Source of the DNA: Enterococcus_E cecorum_C
Lineage (GTDB): Bacteria; Bacillota; Bacilli; Lactobacillales; Enterococcaceae
Assembly: GCF_052119425.1 (NCBI RefSeq)
Contig: NZ_JBQKFH010000029.1
Span: 1-32,272 of the forward strand
Direction: 5' to 3'
Length of the DNA stretch: 32,272 nucleotides
The notes under the pieces were generated by a model. The model did no database searches, was not told the DNA's origin, and saw only the letters and a program-made list of their open reading frames with translations. Both the position numbers and the translations under genes were made by a program. Positions 16,175 to 23,932 of the stretch are shown piece by piece (within the stretch, counting starts at the first letter, position 1; each line of letters begins with the position of its first letter).

Positions 16175-17644
16175 TCAAAAAACAACATATAACAATACTG
16201 ATATAGTTGCTAAAATAATTGTACATAGCTTCCAAATAGCATACTGCCTATCCATAACTATTTTTTCATCATCATTAGGTTGTTCTCTGTATTCAGAAAC
16301 TATTTCAGATTTATTCGTTTTCAATCTATTTTTATCCAAAACAAAATAAAAAGCAAAGCATAACAATGTTATTAACAAAGATGTAAAAATAGCTGATTTT
16401 TCAGAAAATAAAATTACAAATAAATAAATAAAAATTGTAATTCCAGCATATAAAGACCCTAATTTTATTTTAAACATATCACGAATGCTTGGATATTTTA
16501 TTTTCATACCAATATAGGAACAACAACCGATAATGTAACAAATAGCTAAAGAAACTAACGAAACAGAAGCTATAAAAATAATTGAATTTGTAAGAATTAG
16601 AAAAATATTTATTACACCAATTAAAATAATAGCATTATATGGAACCTTACTTTTTTCCCCTATTTTTGAAAAAAATAGGGGAAAAACATTATCTTTTGAC
16701 ATTGTATAAATATATCTTGCAGGAGCCGCTATACCTGGATTGATAGTTGATAAATCTCCGCCAAAAGCAATTCCAACACATAAAAGTATAATAGGAAACC
16801 CAATAAAACCTGCAAGTTGTAATCCCTCTGCATATGGCGCAGTCGCAATAGAAATACTATGATAGTATTTTGATGGAACAATCCCCAATAAAAACCACTG
16901 AAATAATGCGTTACAAATAAAAACTATAACAATTGATAATTTTAATGCTCTAGGAATAGTTATCTGAGGATACTTAATTTCATCTCCCATAGAAACACAA
17001 GTTTCAAAACCTGTATAGCACCACCATACTAAACCAAGTATATATATCATATTTGTTAGCGAAAGATTATTAGAATTTATGTTTCCATGCAGGTAACTAA
17101 GATTGATATTAGGAATCATATAAATAAACCAAAGAATAGAGCACCCCCAAAAAAAGAACATAAATGCATTTTGCGCCCTACTGGAAACTTTTACACCAAA
17201 TATATTTAAAATTAAAAATATAACAATCAATACTATTGCTATAAGTTGAGTCTGATTTGAAAACAAATGAATTCCAAATTGAGACAATAAAATTTGAAAA
17301 TAATTTGCAAACGCTAAAGCTTCTCCAGATGTAATAGCAACAATAGAGATGATATAATGCCATCCAGCTAAGTTTGCCCAAAATTTATTCAAACCATATT
17401 TAGCATATTGATAAGTCCCACCAGAATATGGGAGTATGGTAGCTAATTCTCCATAAATAATTGCTGGAAAAATAGAGATGATAAACGCTATCAACGTATA
17501 CCAAATGATATTCTTGCCTACTATACCGATTTGTGCTGAACCACAAGTAAATAATCCCACTCCTACTACAGTGCCAACGGTCATGCTAATTGATTCTGTT
17601 AGGCCCAATGCCCTAACCATAGTTATATTATTTTTTTTTTCCAT
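16175..17644 (-). CDS. APC-family amino-acid permease
   Basis: The 489-aa protein is very hydrophobic with about 12-13 membrane segments. The first contains TVGTVVGVGLFTCGSAQ, the conserved glycine-rich start of APC permeases, and PYSGGTYQYAKYG lies near residue 75. It belongs to the amino acid/polyamine/organocation superfamily and works in the cytoplasmic membrane. Its presence inside a glycan operon is unusual. The gene directly upstream encodes an asparagine-synthase-like ligase, so it may bring in an amino acid used to decorate the glycan; this is inference. Codons 2-5 contain a run of ten A (plus-strand T, 17631-17640) right after ATG G, a possible slippage site. Substrate unknown. Confidence 0.88.
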   Translation of the reverse strand: MEKKNNITMVRALGLTESISMTVGTVVGVGLFTCGSAQIGIVGKNIIWYTLIAFIISIFPAIIYGELATILPYSGGTYQYAKYGLNKFWANLAGWHYIISIVAITSGEALAFANYFQILLSQFGIHLFSNQTQLIAIVLIVIFLILNIFGVKVSSRAQNAFMFFFWGCSILWFIYMIPNINLSYLHGNINSNNLSLTNMIYILGLVWWCYTGFETCVSMGDEIKYPQITIPRALKLSIVIVFICNALFQWFLLGIVPSKYYHSISIATAPYAEGLQLAGFIGFPIILLCVGIAFGGDLSTINPGIAAPARYIYTMSKDNVFPLFFSKIGEKSKVPYNAIILIGVINIFLILTNSIIFIASVSLVSLAICYIIGCCSYIGMKIKYPSIRDMFKIKLGSLYAGITIFIYLFVILFSEKSAIFTSLLITLLCFAFYFVLDKNRLKTNKSEIVSEYREQPNDDEKIVMDRQYAIWKLCTIILATISVLLYVVF

Positions 17645-17658
17645 AAAATCATTCTCTC

Positions 17659-18726
17659 TTATAATGGTTCATGTAAATTTAAAAATTGCTCTAAACAATA
17701 TATTTGCCACTTTTGATTACCAGTAAATTCAGACATATCTAAATTCTTTTTAAATTCTTCTCTTTTTGGCCCTGACCATTTTTCAAAATATATGTCTACA
17801 GGTCTAGGCATAGGAATTTTTTCTGGAATATCAAACTCTGGATAACATAGTTTAAATAGTTCTCTAATTAAATATTTAGATTCTCCTCTTCTTATTCTAT
17901 CCAAATCTAATGGTGAACCCATTTTAACCATTCCAGATGGATCAAAAAATGGTGTATACTTCATCTCTGCAGTTATAAATGCATTGCAGTAAGAAGCACT
18001 GGACTCATGTGCAAAAATTTCATCTATGAATCTTAAATAATCAATTTCATTATTTGGTAATTTATATCGTTCAAATACATACTCCATAGAAACTGGATTT
18101 TTCAGTACTTTTTCAGGATTACAAAAAGTATAAAACTCCTTCCATTCATCATACTTCCAATCTTTAGATAACATTTTATCCATTCCACCAAATACTAAAT
18201 CACTACCATCCGCAGCTACCATCATTTCAACACCATCTTTTTTGGCTTGTAATGCCGCCTCCATAATTTGTGGTTCAATTGAATGGACAGGTGCACCCTT
18301 TTTAAGCAATAATTTGGGTAAATTCTTTTCAACAATATCCCAGTTAATATCTACATAATGTAAATTAAGATGATATTTTTCAGCATACTTTTCTGCTCTC
18401 GTGATATCATGGTTAGTAAAGCCATTATCTAAAAAACGAAAAGTATACGCATCAGTTCCCGCTGGTAAAAATGCTGCAAGACAAGCTGAATCCATTCCTC
18501 CAGACAACAATAATCCTAATTTTCTATCCTTCACTGATTCAAAAGCCTTTTTATATGCGTCAGCAATCTCTAATGCATTATTCACAATAATTTTCTTATC
18601 GTCTGGAAAAGGAATATCTACTGAATGAAATACATTTTCATAAAAATCTATATTTTCATTTTCTATATATCTAAAAGTTAGATATGAACTCATACAAAAA
18701 TTTTTATCGATAACTCTTTTTTTCAT
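17659..18726 (-). CDS. Asparagine-synthase-like ATP-dependent amide ligase, no glutaminase domain
   Basis: The 355-aa protein has the PP-loop SGGMDS (75-80) of the asparagine synthetase C-terminal domain, followed by AYTFRFLDNG and VAADGSDLVFGG. This domain adenylates a carboxylate and forms an amide. The N-terminal glutaminase domain of AsnB is absent: the first 65 residues lack its Cys2. Ammonia or an amino acid would therefore have to be the amine donor directly, or another protein supplies it. Relatives include beta-lactam synthetase and ligases of polysaccharide clusters. With the next-door permease it may attach an amino acid to, or amidate, a sugar acid. It overlaps the cytidylyltransferase gene by 4 bases (ATGA); start signal GGAGATAGTATATG. 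Confidence 0.78.
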   Translation of the reverse strand: MKKRVIDKNFCMSSYLTFRYIENENIDFYENVFHSVDIPFPDDKKIIVNNALEIADAYKKAFESVKDRKLGLLLSGGMDSACLAAFLPAGTDAYTFRFLDNGFTNHDITRAEKYAEKYHLNLHYVDINWDIVEKNLPKLLLKKGAPVHSIEPQIMEAALQAKKDGVEMMVAADGSDLVFGGMDKMLSKDWKYDEWKEFYTFCNPEKVLKNPVSMEYVFERYKLPNNEIDYLRFIDEIFAHESSASYCNAFITAEMKYTPFFDPSGMVKMGSPLDLDRIRRGESKYLIRELFKLCYPEFDIPEKIPMPRPVDIYFEKWSGPKREEFKKNLDMSEFTGNQKWQIYCLEQFLNLHEPL

Positions 18727-19157
18727 ATACTATCTCCTCGCAATTTTAATAGAGTTTCATTAATCAAAGTTGATGAAGTACCTTTGGTGTATGGAAAATA
18801 CATAATTTTTATATTATTTTTAAAGAATTCTTCTTCATATTTTTTCCATTTAGGGCTACCATACCAATCATCACCTACAAATAGTATAGAAGCTCCTATT
18901 TTTTGGCATACACTTAATTTATCCATATCATATTGGGGTAAAACTGCATCAACATATCTGATACTTCTAACAATTTCAATTCTCTCTTCAAAAGGAATAA
19001 CAGCTCTCTTACCTTTATACAAAACTAATTCATCAACAGTCACACCTACAACTAATTTATCACACATTGCTTTAGCATTTTTTAATAAGTTTAAATGTCC
19101 TATATGAAATAAATCAAAAACCCCAGTTGTATAACCTATAACTAAATTTTTTTCCAT
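18723..19157 (-). CDS. tagD-like: Glycerol-3-phosphate cytidylyltransferase-like protein
   Basis: The 144-aa protein has the nucleotidyltransferase signature GVFDLFHIGH (12-21) with HxGH, plus FEERIEIVRSIRYVDAV, ILFVGDDWYG and YTKGTSSTLI. These align with TagD/GCT enzymes (RTEGISTT in TagD), which make CDP-glycerol from CTP and sn-glycerol-3-phosphate. Length is close to the family's 129-145. It sits immediately after a protein whose C-terminal half is a CDP-glycerol phosphotransferase, so enzyme and consumer are adjacent. The stop of the upstream gene overlaps its ATG by one base (TAATG). Related CDP-choline or CDP-ethanolamine use cannot be excluded. Confidence 0.85.
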   Translation of the reverse strand: MEKNLVIGYTTGVFDLFHIGHLNLLKNAKAMCDKLVVGVTVDELVLYKGKRAVIPFEERIEIVRSIRYVDAVLPQYDMDKLSVCQKIGASILFVGDDWYGSPKWKKYEEEFFKNNIKIMYFPYTKGTSSTLINETLLKLRGDSI

Positions 19158-21400
19158 TATTTTTTTCTCACTTCCAATACTAGAGAATTAAATAATCTTA
19201 TAAAGTCATTTTTAGTAAATTTCGTATCAAAGTAATAATCAATATCTTCTAGCTTATTCTTTTTATTTTCAATGATTGCATCCTTTATTACATTAGTTAA
19301 ACTTTGATTATCTGTCACTACATCGATGGCTATCTCATTAATTATCTCTTCGAAACGCTCACTTACATCATCATGTGGATATAAAAAGATAGTTGGTGTA
19401 TCCGCTGCTAATAAAATTGATTCCATCGCCGATCCTGATTTTGCATCACATATATTAATATCTGAAATATTTACAGCTTCTTCCAATGAGGCATTACCAT
19501 CTAAAACTATCGTTGAATTTTCTTGTAAAATAGCTAAATCATCTTGCTTAGATTCTAATCTAAAAGTACAATGATGTGGTTTAGTAATAATAAAATACTT
19601 ATCTTTTAACGTAGAAAAGCTTTCTTTAAATTTTTGAATAGATGTATCCTCATCCCAAGTAGGTAAATACGAAATGATCGTGGCATCTTGTGGAATACCA
19701 TATTTTTTCCTTAATTTTTGTTTGTCAAATCTTGGTTTGTTAAGATAGTGCTTTGGATAACCTACGATAAAAATTTTATCTTCCTCAATAAATTTTTTTG
19801 ATCTACACTTTTCTTTGTGAAATTTTCCTTGTACAAATTTATAATCGAAACCATCCATAGTTCGTTTAGATGTTGGAAAAGCATTTTTGTTCAATGCAAC
19901 ACCATATGATAAATTTATTTTCTTAGAGGATATATATTTTCTGAGAACATAGCTATCTTGTGTAGTAAATGCAAATGTAGCATTTGGATTACAGAATTCT
20001 TTATATTCTAATTCTTTTTCTTCCAATATTTGCTTAGCTGTATGGTAATCAAACCATTTTCCTACCGTATTGGTGTCTATATCTTCTAAAATAAAAATAG
20101 CATAAATACCATTTTCTCTTAAAATATGGTAGATTGGTTCAAAATGTGCTATTTCGAAAGCATCAATCAAATAAAACTCTACAGTTACATCATGTTTTTG
20201 AAAATATTCTGATCGATAATAATGAGTTGGAATACCGTATTCATCAGGTAATTGATTGTAGTCTGCGTATACCATTTTAATATAATCAGTAGCCTTATTA
20301 GGAATAAGAAAAGCTTTTCCATTGTAACTAATAGTTTTTAACGGATAAATATAATCATAAGGAATCCATTTTAGATTCTTTCTAGTATAAGCTGCACAAT
20401 TATCCATAGAGAAATATAAATTAGAAGATTTTTCTACAATTACAGAGTCTAGTTTTTTTAAACTTTGCTGTATAATTGTCATTTTTTCTTTTGCATTATT
20501 TACATTATTAAATAATTTTTCTGTTTCCTTTAATAAATCAATATAACTATTAAATTCATAATCGTCTACAAAAAAATCAAAGCAAAAGAAATCAATTTTT
20601 AAAGCATTAATTAAATTAGTTCCTTTCATAATCTGAATATGTTCCGGATAAATTAGCAATAAATATTCATCAGGATATTCATTGAGTAATTCTTTTTTCC
20701 ATTCAAATCCAGCCTTTTCATGAAATTGCTCATTTTGATATTCAAAACAACGCCCTATATTTTTAAAGTATTGAATCAGATGAGCATATTCCTTTCTAAT
20801 TAAGCCAAAATCTAAATCATCATCCCAAGGAATAAAATCTTGATGTCTTACCCACCCCAATAAATTTCCTCCAACTAAAAAAGGACTAATATTTAAAAAA
20901 GAAAAGTTCTTAAAAAACTGATTCGCAAAATTTACTAAGTCACTTTGAACCTTTCTTAAATATCCTGTACTTGATTTAAGTTCTGTAATCGAAAGATGAT
21001 TTTCCAAAAATTTTTTTTGTAAATCAATTTTATTTTTTGTAACATTAATTAATTGTGCATAATATAATAAATGCTTTGTGCGATAGTCTTCTCTTTCGTC
21101 TACTATCTTTTGTGGATTAGCTAACCATTCATCGATTTCATCAAACAATAAAAAATCATAAATTTGATGGTTGTACAGTTGACTTATAAGTGAGAATTCA
21201 TTTACTTTTGAAATTGACAAAATTGTTAAATACTGATTCGACAATTCTTTATATTTATCAAAGTTAACAATCTCTATTCCTTCAATTTCTTCATTAAATG
21301 CTGTAATATTATCCGCAAAACAATAAATATTTTCTTTACCAATTTTCTCTAAAGCTTTTCGACCGAATCCACCCGCACCAAATAGAATAACTTTTTCCAT
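19157..21400 (-). CDS. Fusion: Rossmann-like module, LicD domain, CDP-glycerol phosphotransferase domain
   Basis: The 747-aa protein has three parts. Residues 1-100 are the Rossmann-like module (KVILFGAGGFGRKALEKI, CFADN). About 145-345 is a LicD domain: GGNLLGWVRHQDFIPWDDD (178-195), the metal-binding DDDLD motif of phosphotransferases that put phosphocholine or similar groups on glycans. About 420-740 resembles CDP-glycerol glycerophosphotransferases: YLPTWDED, FIITKPHH, ICDAKSGSAMESILL and PTIFLYP. A single protein could thus place two phosphodiester groups or process them in sequence. I chose ATG 21400, which has GGAGGAAATT before it; the ATG at 21412 lies upstream of that GGAGG. It is joined to the CDP-glycerol synthase gene by a one-base overlap. 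Confidence 0.82.
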   Translation of the reverse strand: MEKVILFGAGGFGRKALEKIGKENIYCFADNITAFNEEIEGIEIVNFDKYKELSNQYLTILSISKVNEFSLISQLYNHQIYDFLLFDEIDEWLANPQKIVDEREDYRTKHLLYYAQLINVTKNKIDLQKKFLENHLSITELKSSTGYLRKVQSDLVNFANQFFKNFSFLNISPFLVGGNLLGWVRHQDFIPWDDDLDFGLIRKEYAHLIQYFKNIGRCFEYQNEQFHEKAGFEWKKELLNEYPDEYLLLIYPEHIQIMKGTNLINALKIDFFCFDFFVDDYEFNSYIDLLKETEKLFNNVNNAKEKMTIIQQSLKKLDSVIVEKSSNLYFSMDNCAAYTRKNLKWIPYDYIYPLKTISYNGKAFLIPNKATDYIKMVYADYNQLPDEYGIPTHYYRSEYFQKHDVTVEFYLIDAFEIAHFEPIYHILRENGIYAIFILEDIDTNTVGKWFDYHTAKQILEEKELEYKEFCNPNATFAFTTQDSYVLRKYISSKKINLSYGVALNKNAFPTSKRTMDGFDYKFVQGKFHKEKCRSKKFIEEDKIFIVGYPKHYLNKPRFDKQKLRKKYGIPQDATIISYLPTWDEDTSIQKFKESFSTLKDKYFIITKPHHCTFRLESKQDDLAILQENSTIVLDGNASLEEAVNISDINICDAKSGSAMESILLAADTPTIFLYPHDDVSERFEEIINEIAIDVVTDNQSLTNVIKDAIIENKKNKLEDIDYYFDTKFTKNDFIRLFNSLVLEVRKK

Positions 21401-21416
21401 AATTTCCTCCATAAAA

Positions 21417-22574
21417 CTACTCTATTATATATTTATAGATATCTCTACCAACTATATTATAATAATGAACATAATTAAAATCTTTTGTACTAGATGATTT
21501 AATAAGATTATTCACATTCATCATGTGTAATTCCTGCATAATAGGATAAACTTGATTTAATAACTTTTCTTTTATAATTTTTTCTTCATTCTCATCAAGA
21601 TAAAAATTTTCATAATGTTTTACTATAGAGAAACACTCGTCCATAATAATAAAACTATTTAGATATCTATTGAAATAGTAATAATTATTATCAAATTTTT
21701 TTAATATGCCATAACCGTATTCGTAAATATCATTAAGAAAATGAACTTCTACATCAGGAAAAGAAACTTCCTTTAAAGTTTGTCTTTCGTAATTATATAA
21801 AAATAAATTTTTAGTTCTAGCTCTATCAATAAAAATAGTATCTATATCATTGCCACCTACTAATCTTACATTTCCAGTAGCAATATCACATATTTCAACC
21901 TCATTATTATTTTCTATATCTATACATATTAATTTTTCTTTGCCATACTCACAAAGAACTAATTTATTACCTAATTTTTGTAAGGTTGTAAATCTATGCT
22001 GATCTCTATATCCTAAATCATGAATATATATTTCAGCTGTTTCTAAATTAAAAATAATAAGTTCATTTCTTCCTAAAACAAGCAGGCCAACTTTATTTTT
22101 AGTAATAAAACACCAATCATTTAAAAATTCATCAGTATACTTTTTAACAGAGAAAGCATTCAAATCTATTTTTTTATCTATTTTTTTTGTTTGCATGTTT
22201 AATCTTAATATAGGATCCTTTGCCTTAACAGGTTTCATATAAAGATAATTTTCATAAACGAAAATATCATCCGATACAATAGTAGTATCATTGGAAATCA
22301 ATACATAATTTTTTTCTCCAATATTGTATACAACATGATTTTTAGCTTTCCCTGCAATTAAAAATAAATTACCTTCAAAATACGTGATACCAATATACAA
22401 ACCTCTACTGTAATTAATCTCTTCAGGAAAAGAACAAATATATTGTAGTTTTTCTTTTTTCATATCATATTTCAACAATGCATTTAATAGACCATGAAAA
22501 AACCAAATATCATTGTCCACTATACAAAAATCAAATCCCCACATAGGAATATGTTTATTATTCATTGTCAACAT
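21417..22574 (-). CDS. Beta-propeller-like protein of unknown function
   Basis: The 385-aa protein is built from repeated units of roughly 45-50 residues. Each has an aromatic-hydrophobic strand and a turn, for example IWFFHGLLNALLKYDM, YENYLYMKPVKAKDPILRL, VGLLVLGRNELIIFN, LVLCEYGKEKLICIDIE, IFIDRARTKNLFLYN and YGYGILKKFDNNYYYF. This suggests a six- or seven-bladed propeller. No signal peptide or catalytic motif is visible. It heads the long glycan operon and has a truncated relative at 251-520. It might bind sugars or organise the enzymes; its function is not known. The start is ATG 22574 with GGAGG six bases upstream; a TTG at 22589 would lie before that site. Confidence 0.65.
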   Translation of the reverse strand: MLTMNNKHIPMWGFDFCIVDNDIWFFHGLLNALLKYDMKKEKLQYICSFPEEINYSRGLYIGITYFEGNLFLIAGKAKNHVVYNIGEKNYVLISNDTTIVSDDIFVYENYLYMKPVKAKDPILRLNMQTKKIDKKIDLNAFSVKKYTDEFLNDWCFITKNKVGLLVLGRNELIIFNLETAEIYIHDLGYRDQHRFTTLQKLGNKLVLCEYGKEKLICIDIENNNEVEICDIATGNVRLVGGNDIDTIFIDRARTKNLFLYNYERQTLKEVSFPDVEVHFLNDIYEYGYGILKKFDNNYYYFNRYLNSFIIMDECFSIVKHYENFYLDENEEKIIKEKLLNQVYPIMQELHMMNVNNLIKSSSTKDFNYVHYYNIVGRDIYKYIIE

Positions 22575-22591
22575 TTTTATCCTCCACAATC

Positions 22592-22621
22592 AAAAAACTC
22601 CACACAAAATATGTGTGGAGT
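22592..22621 (-). promoter_or_regulatory. Leader attenuator hairpin before the propeller operon
   Basis: A perfect 10-bp stem (22597-22606 with 22612-22621) has a 5-base loop. On the minus strand six T follow (22597-22592), a textbook intrinsic terminator. The GGAGG ribosome binding site (22585-22581) and the ATG (22574) come right after. Transcripts from the sigma-28 promoter at 22693-22719 must pass it to reach about 14 kb of operon. The 5' arm reads GACTCC, like the leader at 23827-23852. Confidence 0.8.
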
Positions 22622-22652
22622 CTCTTATTTTTCATAACTATTTAGTTACTTT

Positions 22653-22685
22653 TGTGACTCCTTCACATATCAAGCGTATCCTTAC
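22653..22685 (-). promoter_or_regulatory. Two GGA-loop hairpins in the leader, candidate CsrA sites
   Basis: On the minus strand GUA-AGGA-UAC (22685-22676) and UGUGA-AGGAG-UCACA (22667-22653) can each fold into a stem with a GGA in the loop, the RNA shape recognised by CsrA dimers. They lie between the sigma-28 start and the terminator hairpin. The same two elements, with a changed but still paired stem, occur at 23883-23916. Confidence 0.6.
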
Positions 22686-22700
22686 ACTATTATTATCGGT
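22654..22700 (-). repeat. Repeated promoter-leader segment, copy 1
   Basis: About 47 bases from the sigma-28 -10 element through the AGGAG hairpin are nearly the same as 23885-23932; I count roughly six or seven differences. The similarity fades on either side, but in both places a terminator hairpin with GACTCC follows. The two copies are about 1.2 kb apart and head different operons. Confidence 0.75.
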
Positions 22701-22719
22701 AACTCCCCTTATTTTTTAA
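22693..22719 (-). promoter_or_regulatory. Sigma-28 promoter for the propeller-to-RgpF operon
   Basis: The minus strand has TAAA (22718-22715), exactly 14 bases, then ACCGATAA (22700-22693). This is the spacing and -10 of the flagellin promoters in this window. The -35 overlaps the stop codon of the fliS remnant. The predicted start near 22687 leaves a leader of about 110 bases. Confidence 0.83.
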
Positions 22720-22867
22720 GTTTCAACTAGCTCCCATATATCTAGTAATTCTTCTACTAACTTTTGAGATTGAGTAATAATAGCCACATTTTTTTAATAT
22801 TACTTATACTAAGAAAACCTATTACTTCATTTACTAAAAAATTGTTTTGATATCTTGTACAATACAT
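22716..22867 (-). pseudogene. Decayed fliS copy
   Basis: Two frames of this stretch match the ends of the intact FliS at 23996-24364. The first, from ATG 22867, reads RYQNNFLVNEV (compare YQKMQSNYLANEV). The second ends KLVEELLDIWELVET and a stop (compare GMVEELLTTWKQLEV). The middle of the gene is missing and the frames differ, so it is a remnant. It accounts for most of the gap between the acetyltransferase and the propeller leader. Like the intact fliS, it is followed at once by a sigma-28 promoter and the repeated leader. Confidence 0.7.
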
Positions 22868-22914
22868 TTTTTCAAAAAACTCAATAAAATATAATGCAGA
22901 CAGTCTAAATATTT

Positions 22915-23805
22915 TCAATGATTATTGGAATGTTTTTTTATAAACAATTCAATTGGTAAGAAGAAATCATCATAATTATTCCTTATTTTTTCATCAGACC
23001 AATCCCACCAACTTATTCGATTTAAAGCAGCTATTTCTTCTGTTGTATATCTATATCTAATTATTTTAGCAGGCACTCCACCAACAATAGCATAATCTGG
23101 TACATCTTTTGTGACTACTGAACCGGCTGCTATAATTGCACCATTACCAATATTAGAGCCATTAGTTATAATTGCATTTGCACCAATCCATACATCATTG
23201 CCAATTCTAATTCTTTTTAGTTTCTGTACTTTCCCTTTAGGCTTAATTCCACTAAAATACCACGGAAATGATTGAAATCCCTCATAATTACCATGTAATT
23301 CATTATTCGGTTTATCGTAGTAAATAAATGGATGAGTTGAGATATAAGAGACTGCATGATTTTCAACTACATCAACTCCCCCTGCAAAACTACAAAAAGA
23401 ACCTACTGACTCCACAAGCCAGTGATTACATAAACTACCATAGCTATATTTTCCTTGTTTTGTCTTTCTTTTAGCAATTTCAAATTCATAGATATTTTTC
23501 TCAGGTATATACTCTAAAACAGAAGATTTTAATACCCTATTTAAATGCCAATTTGCAGTGCATAAAATTAAATAAACATTTTGATTTTTATATTTTTCTA
23601 ATTCGGATAAAGGCTTTATTTTTTTGTTGTATTTACTTAACTTATTTTCCAAAATACATAATGGCCGAATATCGTATACTTTATAAAGCACTTCCTCCAC
23701 CTGCATTCCAATCTCTCCATATGGAAAGAGAATAAATTCTCGATTATTCAATTCCAATTGTTTTTCAATACACAGCTTTATCTCTTGAGTTAGACTGGTA
23801 TACAT
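22915..23805 (-). CDS. Hexapeptide acetyltransferase with N-terminal Rossmann-like module
   Basis: The 296-aa protein begins with a module of the cluster's Rossmann-like type (about 20-115; FILFPYGEIGMQVEEVL, PLSELEKY, YLILCTANWH). A left-handed beta-helix acetyltransferase of the CatB/Xat kind follows: FCSFAGGVDVVENHAV, IGNDVWIGANAIITNGSNIG, GAIIAAGSVVTKDVPDYAIV and GGVPAKIIRYR. Such enzymes transfer acetyl from acetyl-CoA to a sugar or drug hydroxyl or amine. In this context O- or N-acetylation of the flagellar glycan is likely. It forms its own sigma-28 unit. Start ATG 23805 follows a run of six G; the upstream GTG at 23847 lies in the leader hairpin. Confidence 0.85.
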   Translation of the reverse strand: MYTSLTQEIKLCIEKQLELNNREFILFPYGEIGMQVEEVLYKVYDIRPLCILENKLSKYNKKIKPLSELEKYKNQNVYLILCTANWHLNRVLKSSVLEYIPEKNIYEFEIAKRKTKQGKYSYGSLCNHWLVESVGSFCSFAGGVDVVENHAVSYISTHPFIYYDKPNNELHGNYEGFQSFPWYFSGIKPKGKVQKLKRIRIGNDVWIGANAIITNGSNIGNGAIIAAGSVVTKDVPDYAIVGGVPAKIIRYRYTTEEIAALNRISWWDWSDEKIRNNYDDFFLPIELFIKKHSNNH

Positions 23806-23819
23806 ACTATTCCCCCCAT

Positions 23820-23852
23820 AAAAAAAACTCCCTGCAAAAATATGCACGGAGT
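23820..23852 (-). promoter_or_regulatory. Leader attenuator hairpin before the acetyltransferase
   Basis: The stem 23827-23836 pairs with 23843-23852 with a single C-C mismatch and a 6-base loop. On the minus strand it runs into eight T. The SD GGGGGG (23817-23812) and ATG 23805 come next. This is a strong intrinsic-terminator shape placed between the sigma-28 promoter at 23925-23949 and its gene, and a diverged copy of the hairpin at 22597-22621. Confidence 0.78.
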
Positions 23853-23882
23853 CCTAAAAAATGGTTACTTAGTATTTAACTC

Positions 23883-23916
23883 ATGTTACTCCTTCACATA
23901 TCAAACGTATCCTTAC
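23883..23916 (-). promoter_or_regulatory. Two GGA-loop hairpins in the leader, candidate CsrA sites (second copy)
   Basis: GUA-AGGA-UAC (23916-23907) and AUGUGA-AGGAG-UAACAU (23899-23883, one G-A mismatch in the stem) mirror those at 22653-22685. The loop AGGAG is unchanged. Where UCAC became UAAC, flanking bases AU/AU extend the stem, so pairing is kept. This supports RNA structure over chance. Confidence 0.57.
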
Positions 23917-23932
23917 ATCTTTTATTATCGGC
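23885..23932 (-). repeat. Repeated promoter-leader segment, copy 2
   Basis: This is the second copy of the segment at 22654-22700, here downstream of the intact fliS. The core reads TGTAAGGATACG, then T where copy 1 has C, then TTGATATGTGAAGGAGT on the minus strand. Confidence 0.75.

Noticed and set aside
22575..22589. Longer frame of the propeller protein from TTG 22589
   Set aside because: That start precedes the GGAGG ribosome binding site and follows the terminator T-run; ATG 22574 has ideal spacing.
23806..23847. Longer frame of the acetyltransferase from GTG 23847
   Set aside because: The start would sit inside the leader hairpin stem with no ribosome binding site; ATG 23805 follows a run of six G.
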